Origin: Neobacillus sp. DY30
Lineage (GTDB): Bacteria; Bacillota; Bacilli; Bacillales; Cytobacillaceae
Assembly (NCBI RefSeq): GCF_030123065.1
Contig: NZ_CP126093.1
Location: 3,228,001-3,292,000, forward strand
Length of the DNA stretch: 64,000 nt
Direction: 5' to 3'
The notes under the pieces are model-generated. The model did no database searches, was not told the DNA's origin, and saw only the letters and a list, made by a program, of their open reading frames with translations. Both the position numbers and the translations under genes were made by a program. Positions 42,728 through 50,214 of the stretch are shown in pieces (within the stretch, counting starts at the first letter, position 1; each line of letters begins with the position of its first letter).

Positions 42728-43277
42728 TCCAAAATTGCCACCATTTCTTTTGCTGTGCAGCTGCAATCTGCCTTTTTGTTTCTTCCAACATGAAATTACT
42801 ACGTTCCTCTAACAGTTGCTCTGTCCGTTCCACATACTTTAAGATTTGGTTCATTTTATCTTCTACATACGCTTCCCGTACAGCCTTCTCCTTTAGAAGT
42901 TTGATTAGATCCATGTTAATTCGCTCTAAATTTTCTATCCGTTCCATTAATTCATTAAACTCACCATTCAGCGACATTTCTTTGTCTGGTTCAGTTAATG
43001 CAAGATTGTCATTCGTAATGGTGATTGCTTTATTTTCATCAGAAATCGAGGTCATTAAGGCTTGGACTGAAAGTTCCAAGGTCATACCATCTTTCCTGAT
43101 ATAATCTTTCAATTTGCGAAGGGCGTTAATATCCTGTTCAAAATAGCCACGGTGCCCTCTGCTATTTCGGTGAATGTGATAACCGTGTCCTTCTAGCAGC
43201 GTAGCATACTTCCGTAATGTATTGCTATCTATGCTAAGCAATTCTTGTACATGACTAGGGGAGTGTAGTTCCGTCAT
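42723..43277 (-). CDS. MerR-like HTH / coiled-coil protein (DUF3967/RacA type)
   Basis: A 184-residue protein with a MerR-type DNA-binding start (VQELLSIDSNTLRKYATLLE, then RGYFEQDINALRKLKDYI), a long coiled coil (about residues 95-165) and a short aromatic, basic end KKWWQFWK that could touch the membrane. This layout matches DUF3967/RacA-type proteins, which in B. subtilis RacA anchor chromosome origins at the cell pole. DUF3967 members are frequent on plasmids. AGGAGGC precedes the ATG on the minus strand. An FtsZ paralogue lies 1.1 kb away, so a division or segregation role is plausible but unproven. Confidence 0.75.
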   Translation of the reverse strand: MTELHSPSHVQELLSIDSNTLRKYATLLEGHGYHIHRNSRGHRGYFEQDINALRKLKDYIRKDGMTLELSVQALMTSISDENKAITITNDNLALTEPDKEMSLNGEFNELMERIENLERINMDLIKLLKEKAVREAYVEDKMNQILKYVERTEQLLEERSNFMLEETKRQIAAAQQKKWWQFWK

Positions 43278-43415
43278 AAAATGCCTCCTCTATTTCAATC
43301 AATTTTTTAAAATATATAGATAAGGTCATTATAACAAGTGATAATTAAGATTTTGTCGAACCAACAGATAATTAACGATTTGTATGTAGACGGTTAAATA
43401 CTTGAACCATGGTTA
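43278..43415 (-). promoter_or_regulatory. Upstream box shared with the 44013 micro-gene (copy 1)
   Basis: On the minus strand the leader of the MerR-like gene contains TTAACCGTCTA...ACAAATCGTTAATTAT...GGTTCGACAAAA, followed by TTGTTATAATG. The same order is found upstream of the micro-gene at 44013 (44030-44120), over about 75 bases, including TATAAT. It is a probable promoter with a shared operator. Confidence 0.6.
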
Positions 43416-43535
43416 TCCGAAACTAATTTCAGTCCTCCGCAACTAAATCCGGCTTTCCGCAACTAATTCCTGCCTATCCGCAACTAAATCCAGCTATCCA
43501 CAACTAATTCCGGCTATCCGCAACTAAATCAAAAT
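43416..43535 (+). repeat. Tandem 20-bp repeat, six units
   Basis: Units start at 43416, 43436, 43456, 43477, 43497 and 43517 with the consensus TCCGCAACTAAATCCGGCTA. The period is 20 or 21 bases. The repeats are imperfect and non-coding and sit upstream of a micro-gene. Confidence 0.88.
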
Positions 43536-43568
43536 CACCCTAAAAACTAATACAAAAAATTCTCTCTT

Positions 43569-43584
43569 ATCGTGATATAAATCA
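43569..43584 (+). promoter_or_regulatory. Candidate Crp/Fnr-type operator
   Basis: CGTGATATAAATCACA matches TGTGA-N6-TCACA with one mismatch. It lies 50 bases upstream of a TATGAT -10 hexamer (43620) and of the micro-gene at 43647. The -35 region is poor, which would fit activator dependence. Confidence 0.45.
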
Positions 43585-43646
43585 CATCAGAACGGAGGGT
43601 GAATCCCTTAAAATAACATTATGATAATGACAAAGGGGGAAATACA

Positions 43647-43817
43647 ATGTTTCTTACTTGGTTAATGTGTATCAGTTATTTTATAGGTTCTTATTACATT
43701 ACTGTTGTTATTTTCGATCGACTTAAAGAGAAAGATCAAGAAGATTTAGCTCAATTAGAATCTCAACTTCAATATATGTCTGCGAATCATAAACAAACTA
43801 TTAAGCAAGCAGTTTAA
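43647..43817 (+). CDS. Small membrane protein (56 aa)
   Basis: A 56-residue protein with one membrane helix (about residues 2-24) and an acidic, Gln-rich tail (LKEKDQEDLAQLESQL) likely to form a helix in the cytoplasm. AAAGGGGGA precedes the ATG by 6 bases, and a strong terminator follows. No family is recognised. A Crp/Fnr-like palindrome upstream suggests respiratory or oxygen control. The size and context fit a small membrane regulator. Confidence 0.65.
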   Translation: MFLTWLMCISYFIGSYYITVVIFDRLKEKDQEDLAQLESQLQYMSANHKQTIKQAV

Positions 43818-43837
43818 TTATTGTACTTAAATTAAGG

Positions 43838-43873
43838 CCAAAAGGCATCTGACTCTTCAGATGCCTTTTTGGT
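43838..43873 (+). terminator. Terminator of the 43647 micro-gene
   Basis: AAAAGGCATCTGA pairs with TCAGATGCCTTTT around CTCT, then TTGG. Confidence 0.85.
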
Positions 43874-43917
43874 GTTATCATAATAAATAATTTGCATTTA
43901 AAGGAAAGCAGGTTGTT

Positions 43918-44013
43918 TTACTTTACAAATAAATCAAAACCAATTGTAATCAACCAGCCAACAGCAAGAGTAACGGTGAGATATGTACCTAGATAAAGCA
44001 ATATTTCCGCCAT
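43918..44013 (-). CDS. Micro-protein, single membrane helix (31 aa)
   Basis: A 31-residue peptide with a very strong ribosome binding site (TAAGGAGGTAAT) on the minus strand. A single hydrophobic helix (LLYLGTYLTVTLAVGWLITI) ends with FDLFVK, as in small membrane regulators. It is too short to be seen by ordinary gene calling. Its upstream region shares a 75-base block with the MerR-like gene at 43277, so the two are likely co-regulated. The function is unknown. Confidence 0.6.
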   Translation of the reverse strand: MAEILLYLGTYLTVTLAVGWLITIGFDLFVK

Positions 44014-44393
44014 ATTACCTCCTTAACTTCCTTCTTCTAAGATATAAAGCCATTATAAACAAGCGAATTTTCAAAATTTGTCGAACCGACGGTTATTAAA
44101 CAATTTGTAATTAGACTGTTAACTTCCTATAACAAAAGAAACACATTGAAAATAAACAGGACCTTGTCCCCCCTTTAAGGAAAAATATTACTGTAATTCT
44201 CATGGAAAAAGGGTGTGCATTTTCCCATTTGACCTTTTTTAATAATAGGTAACACTTAACTAGACAATAAAATTAATGTTCCGTAGACTAAAAACTATAT
44301 TATTTTTCTAGTATTTTACTTAGGGGTTAAAAGTATCTCTACTAATTATTTAAATAATCATAAAGTAGGATTTGGGTGCAGGGAGGAATATCC
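44014..44393 (-). promoter_or_regulatory. Intergenic region: shared box copy 2 and upstream of ftsZ paralogue
   Basis: The first 110 bases hold the second copy of the TTCGACAAA...TATAAT block (see 43278). The remainder is the leader of the FtsZ paralogue, with AAAAAGG...CCTTTTTT (44208-44245, a weak hairpin) and a perfect palindrome ATTATTTAAATAAT at 44345-44358, 24 bases before the GGGAGG site. The palindrome may be an operator. Confidence 0.45.
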
Positions 44394-45560
44394 ATGTTAG
44401 AATTTGATACAAGTATGGACCAATTAGCCACGATTAAAGTAATCGGTGTAGGCGGCGGGGGAAACAACGCGGTAAATCGTATGATTGAGGATGGAGTTGG
44501 CGGTGTCGAATTTATCGCCGTCAATACGGATTCACAAGCGATCAAACAATCAAGTGCAGCAATTAAAATGCAAATCGGTTCCAACTTAACAAGGGGTTTA
44601 GGTGCCGGAGCTAATCCTGAAATAGGTAGAAAAGCTGTGGAGGAAAGTAAACATCAGATTGAAGAAGTATTAAAAGGGGCTGACATGGTTTTCGTTACCG
44701 CTGGAATGGGCGGCGGCACGGGAACAGGTGCAGCACCTGAGATTGCGAAAATTGCCCGAAAGCTTGGTGCGTTGACGATTGGAGTGGTAACGCGTCCTTT
44801 CAAATTCGAAGGCCACAAGCGTGCCGTAAACGCAGAAAATGGAATAAGCGAAATGAGGGAAGCAGTAGATACATTAATCATTATTCCAAATGATCGCTTA
44901 TTGGAAATTGTCGATAAAAAAACACCGATGATTGAAGCCTTCCGGGAAGCGGATAACGTTCTTCGCCAAGGTGTTCAAGGTATTTCTGATTTAATTGCAG
45001 TGCCTGGTTTAATTAACCTTGATTTCGCAGACGTGAAAACCGTTATGTCGCATAAAGGAACGGCCTTAATGGGTATTGGAATTGCAAAAGGGAATAATCG
45101 TGCAATAGAAGCAGCGGAAAAAGCTTTAAATAGTCCTTTATTGGAAACCTCTATCAATGGAGCTCATGGAGTGATTATGAACATAACGGGGGGCAATAAT
45201 TTAAGTTTGTTTGAAGTACAGGAGGCAGCAGAAATCGTTGCATCATCAGCCAACGAGGATTTAAATATGATTTTTGGTTCCGTTATTAATGAAAATTTAG
45301 AAGATGAAATTATTGTAACCGTTATTGCTACGGGTTTCTCGGAGAAAGAGGAAACCGTTGTCCAACATTCTACACAGCCAGCCATAGAGGAAACGCCGCG
45401 TCATAATCAAAGGGAACAACGTATACGATATCAAGAACCTGAGCCAATTATCCATTTTGAAGAAGTTCTAGACTATATTCCGTCATCAGATGAACTAGGA
45501 GAAAATCAGGATATACCAGCTTTTTTACGTAATCGAAGAAATCGTCTTCGTTCCTATTAA
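44394..45560 (+). CDS. FtsZ paralogue, outside the division cluster
   Basis: A 388-residue tubulin-like GTPase closely similar to Bacillus FtsZ. It shows the T1 loop [14 protein letters not shown]4 GGGTGTGA (near residue 105), T7 [10 protein letters not shown] (near 205) and a C-terminal peptide [11 protein letters not shown] of the kind that binds FtsA and SepF. The linker is short. There is no ftsA or other division gene beside it, so this is most likely a second FtsZ copy. The start is the ATG after CAGGGAGG; the GTG at 44376 overlaps that site. It can probably co-polymerise with the main FtsZ or act in a special division process. Confidence 0.9.
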   Translation: MLEFDTSMDQLATIKVIGVGGGGNNAVNRMIEDGVGGVEFIAVNTDSQAIKQSSAAIKMQIGSNLTRGLGAGANPEIGRKAVEESKHQIEEVLKGADMVFVTAGMGGGTGTGAAPEIAKIARKLGALTIGVVTRPFKFEGHKRAVNAENGISEMREAVDTLIIIPNDRLLEIVDKKTPMIEAFREADNVLRQGVQGISDLIAVPGLINLDFADVKTVMSHKGTALMGIGIAKGNNRAIEAAEKALNSPLLETSINGAHGVIMNITGGNNLSLFEVQEAAEIVASSANEDLNMIFGSVINENLEDEIIVTVIATGFSEKEETVVQHSTQPAIEETPRHNQREQRIRYQEPEPIIHFEEVLDYIPSSDELGENQDIPAFLRNRRNRLRSY

Positions 45561-45727
45561 TATAGGATCTTGTCAGAATAAGGGAAAAGTTTAACAGATA
45601 TGGGCTGCTTATTTTGGTCAAATTTCCTTTATCCATACATTCAATTTAAATTGTTGTAGGGAACTAGTTACATTCCTTATTCAAAAAGAATATGATAACG
45701 GGATAAATCTCGAAGGGAATGAGCAGT

Positions 45728-46312
45728 ATGTACTATGTTCCTTATATGTACCCCTATCCATATCAAGATCCTTATTATGACAGCGTTCCAATCTATAACC
45801 AAGAAAGACAAACCATGTATGGCGGCTACACAGACGAGTTTGACTGCGCACAACCATATCGTCATTGGCATCCGATTATTGAGGTACGAAACGTAGAAAT
45901 AAAAGATTACGGAAAAGAACCGTTTGCTGTAAATATTAATGAGGCTACGAAACAAAACAATACATTTCGTACCGCCCTTTGGACAGGAAGTCATCTTCAA
46001 GTAACCTTGATGAGTATTGACGTTGGGGATGATATCGGTCTAGAAGTTCACCCAAATTTGGATCAATTCTTCCGCATTGAAGAAGGCCATGGAATCGTTC
46101 AAATGGGTGATGCAAAAGATAACTTAACGTTTCAAGAAAGGGTCTCAGATGATTTTGCCATCATGGTACCTGCTGGTAAATGGCACAATATAACCAATAC
46201 AGGGAATAAACCACTCAAGCTTTATTCTATCTACGCACCACCACAGCACCCATTTGGTACTGTTCATAAAACAAAAGCAGAAGCAATAGCTGCTGAAGAA
46301 AACCATAGCTAA
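45728..46312 (+). CDS. Cupin-domain protein
   Basis: A 194-residue cupin with a Tyr/Pro-rich N-terminus (MYYVPYMYPYPY), as seen in spore-coat-like proteins. The cupin domain has the metal-ligand segments GLEVHPNLDQFFRIEEGHG and PAGKWHNITNTG and a final YSIYAPPQHPFGTVH, as in mannose-6-phosphate isomerase-like cupins. It may bind a metal and a small ligand or be structural. Starts at 45719 and 45728 are in frame; GAAGGG is better spaced for 45728. It follows ftsZ by 170 bases, without clear co-transcription. Confidence 0.8.
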   Translation: MYYVPYMYPYPYQDPYYDSVPIYNQERQTMYGGYTDEFDCAQPYRHWHPIIEVRNVEIKDYGKEPFAVNINEATKQNNTFRTALWTGSHLQVTLMSIDVGDDIGLEVHPNLDQFFRIEEGHGIVQMGDAKDNLTFQERVSDDFAIMVPAGKWHNITNTGNKPLKLYSIYAPPQHPFGTVHKTKAEAIAAEENHS

Positions 46313-46357
46313 CAAAGTAGTAGGAAAAAAGCTAAACAGAATATTATAAACTATATA

Positions 46358-46400
46358 AAATTAAACTGATAAAATGACCATTTTTTCAGTTTAATTTTTA
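46358..46400 (+). terminator. Long A/T-rich hairpin after the cupin gene
   Basis: AATTAAACTGATAAAATG pairs with CATTTTTTCAGTTTAATT around ACC, with TTT after it. The 3' side overlaps a sigma-B promoter. Confidence 0.6.
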
Positions 46401-46413
46401 AAAATACGGGTAT
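46389..46413 (+). promoter_or_regulatory. Sigma-B promoter
   Basis: GTTTAA, 13-base spacer and GGGTAT, matching the sigma-B consensus GTTTAA-N12-15-GGGTAT. It lies 270 bases before rsbS and 60 bases before a terminator. Confidence 0.75.
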
Positions 46414-46419
46414 GTAATA

Positions 46420-46490
46420 AATAGTTGCTTTCCCCTATATCCCCTTACTTTCTATTAAATTTGACTATCTTATTGATAGTCCTTTTTTTT
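46420..46490 (+). ncRNA. Candidate sigma-B-dependent small RNA
   Basis: Between the sigma-B promoter and a terminator (GACTATC/GATAGTC, then a run of eight T, 46463-46490) lies about 70 bases with no ORF. It contains two C-rich single-stranded tracts, TTTCCCCTATATCCCCTTAC, like the anti-Shine-Dalgarno loops of RsaE/FsrA-type RNAs. The transcription start near 46420 is inferred. It may instead be a leader of the rsb operon. Confidence 0.5.
46463..46490 (+). terminator. Terminator in the rsb leader
   Basis: GACTATC pairs with GATAGTC around TTATT, followed by CCTTTTTTTT. Confidence 0.75.
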
Positions 46491-46683
46491 GACTTGTTGG
46501 GATTTGAAATTATTCGTAAATGTAACAAGTATTTCGTCCAATGCTTACAGATTAGAGACCAAAGAACGATAAATCAAGCTTAAGGTACTATATAATTTAG
46601 AACTAAAGTTATGTTAATAACAGGAGAATCTAGTGATACGATAGTAATACCGAATCGAAAGGTTACACAATTGGAGGAATATA

Positions 46684-47046
46684 ATGAATACCAAAATACC
46701 AATTTTAAAATTATATAATTATCTGTTTGTTTCCATTCAGTGGGAGCTTGATGATCAAACAGCTTTACAGTTTCAAGAATCTTTACTCGAAAGAATACAC
46801 GAAACCGGTGCTAGCGGCGTAGTAATTGATTTAACTTCTGTTGATATGATTGATTCGTTTATTGCTAAGGTTCTAGGCGATGTAATTAGTATGTCCAAAA
46901 TGATGGGTGTAAAAGTTGTATTAACAGGCATTCAACCAGCTGTAGCGATTACGTTAGTTGAACTCGGAATTCATCTCCAAGATGTCGATACAGCATTAGA
47001 TTTAGAAAAGGGGTTAGAAATATTACAAAAGGGGTTGGGGGATTAA
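46684..47046 (+). CDS. rsbS: Stressosome antagonist RsbS (STAS domain)
   Basis: A 120-residue STAS-domain protein. Motifs are [20 protein letters not shown] at the start and [20 protein letters not shown] near 46-65, where the Ser of MIDSF is the phosphorylation site of RsbS in B. subtilis. RsbS holds RsbT in the stressosome core and releases it on stress. GGAGGAA precedes the ATG. It is followed 3 bases later by rsbT. Homology to RsbS rather than RsbV rests on the whole sequence pattern and gene order. Confidence 0.93.
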   Translation: MNTKIPILKLYNYLFVSIQWELDDQTALQFQESLLERIHETGASGVVIDLTSVDMIDSFIAKVLGDVISMSKMMGVKVVLTGIQPAVAITLVELGIHLQDVDTALDLEKGLEILQKGLGD

Positions 47047-47049
47047 ATC

Positions 47050-47463
47050 ATGGAATATGAATCCTCTATAAAAATATTATCAGAATGGGATATTGTTACA
47101 GCTAGGCAGCATGGTAGAAACATTGCCAAAAAGCTTGGGTTTGGTACAGTTGACCAGACAAGAATTACCACTGTAATTTCTGAGTTGGCACGAAATATTT
47201 ATTTGTATGCCGGTAAGGGAGAGATTCATTTCGAGCCTGTCAGTGCTCTTGAAAAACGAGGTTTAAAAGTAATTGCTCGTGATTATGGTCCGGGAATCCA
47301 GGATATTAGGAGAGCGATGGAGGATGGATATTCCACATCTGGTGGTTTAGGGGCAGGTTTACCCGGGGTAAAACGATTAATGGACGAATTTGATTTGACC
47401 TCCACAGTTGGGAAAGGGACAACCATCCAGGTAGTAAAATGGCTTCGCGGGAGGTTTCGATAA
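47050..47463 (+). CDS. rsbT: Stressosome serine kinase RsbT
   Basis: A 137-residue GHKL-type serine/threonine kinase and switch. The N-box SELARNIYLYA (near 39-49), the G1 box DYGPGI (near 78) and the G2 loop GLGAGLPGVKRLMDEF (near 98) are present. It phosphorylates RsbS and RsbR in the stressosome, and when released activates RsbU. Its start lies 3 bases from rsbS, and rsbU starts directly at its stop. It has the standard length. Confidence 0.95.
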   Translation: MEYESSIKILSEWDIVTARQHGRNIAKKLGFGTVDQTRITTVISELARNIYLYAGKGEIHFEPVSALEKRGLKVIARDYGPGIQDIRRAMEDGYSTSGGLGAGLPGVKRLMDEFDLTSTVGKGTTIQVVKWLRGRFR

Positions 47464-48471
47464 ATGATAGATTTCAAACCAATTTTAGAATCCAGTTATC
47501 GGGAGATACTTCGCAGATATATAGAAGAATGTTCTGAAGCATCATTGTATCAAGCACAAATGTTCAGCAGGAAATCCATTAAACAGCAAATACCCCCTGA
47601 AGAAATTATTAGTATCCATTGTAAAGTCTTAAAGGATATATTTCCTGATATTAGAGAGGAAATTTTGTCTTCTTTTGATTTCCTTATTGAATTTATGATG
47701 AACTATGGCTTAGCTTATCAAGAATACCAAAGCTTGAGGGACAAGCAGTTTGAAATTAAATCGGAAATTGAAATGGCTGCGAGCATACAAGAAAACTTTT
47801 TAGAAACGTCCATTCCGCGGCTGGATGAAGTGGATATTGGCGCCATTAGTGTACCGGCGAAGAAAATAAATGGAGACTTTTATCGCTTTATTGAGGACGA
47901 AAAAAGTATTAGTGTTGCCATTGCAGATGTAATTGGAAAAGGAATACCTGCTGCACTATGTATGACTTTGATTAAGTATGGAATGGATAGTTTACCGAAG
48001 TGCATAAAGAATCCAAAAGAAGTGTTAGCAAATTTAAATAATGTCGTAGAAAATAATCTTGATTCCAGTATGTTTATTACCATGTTTTACGGAATTTATG
48101 ATTTTTGTAACCATACATTTACATATGCTGCTGCTGGCCATGAACAAGGGTTCTATTATCATGCGGCTTCACAATCCTTTGAGGATCTTACTACAAGAGG
48201 CATGGTCTTAGGTGTACAACAGAATATTACATATGAGCAATTTGAAAAGAAGGTTAAACCTGGGGATATGATTATTATGCTATCTGATGGTGTGACTGAA
48301 TCAAAGACAGAAAAGGGCTTTATTGAACGATCAATCATAACAGATTTAATTAAAACTTATATGCATTTGTCCGCACAAGAAATGGTAGAGAACATTTATC
48401 GTGATATTGAGAGATTACAAAATTACGAGATAAGGGATGACTTTACGCTAATTATTTTTAAAAAGCTATAG
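47464..48471 (+). CDS. rsbU: Phosphatase RsbU (PP2C, sigma-B activation)
   Basis: A 335-residue PP2C-type serine phosphatase. The N-terminal 110 residues form the RsbT-binding four-helix region, followed by AASIQENFLETSIP and the catalytic core with GDFYRF, VAIADVIGKGIPAALCMTLI and the metal-site MIIMLSDGVTE near 276. In B. subtilis RsbU dephosphorylates RsbV to free sigma-B. It starts one base after the rsbT stop. In this locus its RsbV/RsbW/sigma-B targets are absent and must lie elsewhere. Confidence 0.95.
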   Translation: MIDFKPILESSYREILRRYIEECSEASLYQAQMFSRKSIKQQIPPEEIISIHCKVLKDIFPDIREEILSSFDFLIEFMMNYGLAYQEYQSLRDKQFEIKSEIEMAASIQENFLETSIPRLDEVDIGAISVPAKKINGDFYRFIEDEKSISVAIADVIGKGIPAALCMTLIKYGMDSLPKCIKNPKEVLANLNNVVENNLDSSMFITMFYGIYDFCNHTFTYAAAGHEQGFYYHAASQSFEDLTTRGMVLGVQQNITYEQFEKKVKPGDMIIMLSDGVTESKTEKGFIERSIITDLIKTYMHLSAQEMVENIYRDIERLQNYEIRDDFTLIIFKKL

Positions 48472-48545
48472 TGGATGTTCAACATCATATTGTGCATCGA
48501 ATATAACAAAAACTAACCAAAAATTTATGAAAGGCACTGGTAAAG

Positions 48546-49157
48546 ATGGAGGGTAAAAAAAGGCTTGAATGTAGCAACCAACATATTCAGGCAATTGCCT
48601 ATCAAGCTCCTAAGGAAGGAAATGCATTTAACGGGGATAGCATTTATATGAAAGTAACGGAAGAATACTTTATTTGTGCGGTTTGTGACGGTTTAGGCAG
48701 CGGGGAGCATGCCTTTCATTCGTCGGATGCAGTTCGTAAGGAAGTGGAAAAAAACCATGATAAAGATGTAGAGGTATTAATTGACTATTGCAATCAGGTT
48801 CTCAAAAATAAAAGAGGTGCCACTCTTTCCATTTTAAAGGCACATTTTTCACAAAAGACTTTCACCTATAGCTCAGTGGGAAACATTCAATTTGTTCTTT
48901 CGTGCCCTTCTGGAAAGTTTATCTATCCACTGCCTATTCTAGGATATTTATCTGGGAGGCCTCAAAAATACCGATGCGAAACATTTACGTATGAGAAGGG
49001 ATCCAAATTTATTATCCACACGGATGGTCTTACGATAACCGGTATAAAGTCATTAGCAAGCTCCTCTAGTTCGATTGAAGAAATCTCTAATTATATTGAT
49101 AACCATGCAAAAACAGGGAAAGATGACCTGACTTATCTTGTAGGTCAACTTTTTTAA
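48546..49157 (+). CDS. rsbX: Phosphatase RsbX (stressosome reset)
   Basis: A 203-residue PP2C-like phosphatase. It contains FICAVCDGLGSGEHAF (near 39-54), GATLSIL and FIIHTDGLT motifs of the RsbX family, which removes phosphate from RsbS and RsbR to reset the stressosome. In B. subtilis rsbX is the last gene of the sigB operon, after sigB; here it directly follows rsbU. The start is preceded by GAAAGG at slightly long spacing. It is a feedback element. Confidence 0.92.
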   Translation: MEGKKRLECSNQHIQAIAYQAPKEGNAFNGDSIYMKVTEEYFICAVCDGLGSGEHAFHSSDAVRKEVEKNHDKDVEVLIDYCNQVLKNKRGATLSILKAHFSQKTFTYSSVGNIQFVLSCPSGKFIYPLPILGYLSGRPQKYRCETFTYEKGSKFIIHTDGLTITGIKSLASSSSSIEEISNYIDNHAKTGKDDLTYLVGQLF

Positions 49158-49171
49158 AATAGCCAAAAAAA

Positions 49172-49196
49172 GTTTAATTACTCAAAATTCGGGTAT
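49172..49196 (+). promoter_or_regulatory. Sigma-B promoter of the RsbR-like gene
   Basis: GTTTAA at 49172, 13-base spacer, GGGTAT at 49191, again an excellent sigma-B match. It is 52 bases upstream of the RsbR-type coding start. Confidence 0.8.
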
Positions 49197-49248
49197 TAAT
49201 ATCGAGTTAACACTGTAAGCGTAAGAGGGAATTAGGAGGAATTAAAAA

Positions 49249-50070
49249 TTGGAAACATTCTATGATACTACAAATATATCCGAATATATTACAATTAATA
49301 AACAGGAATTTCAAGAAAAACTATTATCAGAGGCTGTTAATGTTGCCACTAATATCGAGAGTATATTAAAAGATGGAAATATTGATTTATTAAAAAATGC
49401 TCAAAAGCTAGTTCTTTATGTAGTGGAAGATAGAAACGAAGAACTCATTGCATTCGCTAATGAAGAAGGCATTGCCTGGGCGAGATATTCATTAACTGTT
49501 GCGTTCAAATTGGAATGGGTTCATGCAATTAGACGTACGTTATGGTATTTTATCAAACAATATGATCAAATAAAAGAAGATGTTAATTTTGCAGACAATT
49601 TTTTCGAATTGGAGGAAAAAGTTAATGATGGGATTGATGAGTTTTTAAACTCGTTCTTTATTAGCTATTCTCAATATAAAGATGAATTAATCCTTTCCCA
49701 AAGGAAATTAGTAGAACATCTTTCGGTACCTATCATACCAGTCAGCCAAACGGTAGCTGTATTACCGTTGATTGGTACATTTGATGCTTATCGTATGGAT
49801 ATTATTGAAGAAAAAGTATTAACAGATATTGCAAAGTTAAGGATTATGACATTAATTATGGACTTATCAGGAATATCAGATATGGATGAAGTAACCATCG
49901 CTCGTTTTCAAAAAGTGTTAATTGGTATCACACTGATGGGGGCTAAGTCAGTTATAACCGGATTACGACCCGAACTTGTTAGACAAATGGTTCATTTAGG
50001 GATCGATCTTACTAGTTATACAGAAACAAAAGCAACACTGCAGCAAACATTAAATAATTATCTTAGTTAA
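49249..50070 (+). CDS. Stressosome co-antagonist, RsbR-type (RsbRD-like)
   Basis: A 273-residue protein with an N-terminal non-heme globin-like sensor domain (about 1-135) and a C-terminal STAS domain (about 160-273) typical of RsbR. The STAS starts VIPVSQTVAVLPLIGTFDAY, and the first phosphothreonine region is kept (IGTFD). At the second site aligned with the B. subtilis RsbRA Thr205 (DTMVA) the sequence reads DEVTI, so Glu stands in that place, as in a constitutively negative site. It has its own sigma-B promoter, so its level rises with stress. Confidence 0.88.
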   Translation: METFYDTTNISEYITINKQEFQEKLLSEAVNVATNIESILKDGNIDLLKNAQKLVLYVVEDRNEELIAFANEEGIAWARYSLTVAFKLEWVHAIRRTLWYFIKQYDQIKEDVNFADNFFELEEKVNDGIDEFLNSFFISYSQYKDELILSQRKLVEHLSVPIIPVSQTVAVLPLIGTFDAYRMDIIEEKVLTDIAKLRIMTLIMDLSGISDMDEVTIARFQKVLIGITLMGAKSVITGLRPELVRQMVHLGIDLTSYTETKATLQQTLNNYLS

Positions 50071-50090
50071 CTCTATAAATATATATAATA

Positions 50091-50129
50091 CCCGGGAAGG
50101 TTCGCTTCCCGGGGTTTTATGCTTTTTTT
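50091..50129 (+). terminator. Strong terminator of the stressosome region
   Basis: CCCGGGAA pairs with TTCCCGGG around GGTTCGC, followed by GTTTTATGCTTTTTTT. Confidence 0.9.
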
Positions 50130-50214
50130 CAATATAACTCACATCACCAACGATAATTTCTGCTATAAAATGGTATAATTTATGCAAGAGTATTGTCCAA
50201 TTGGGGGATGTGTA

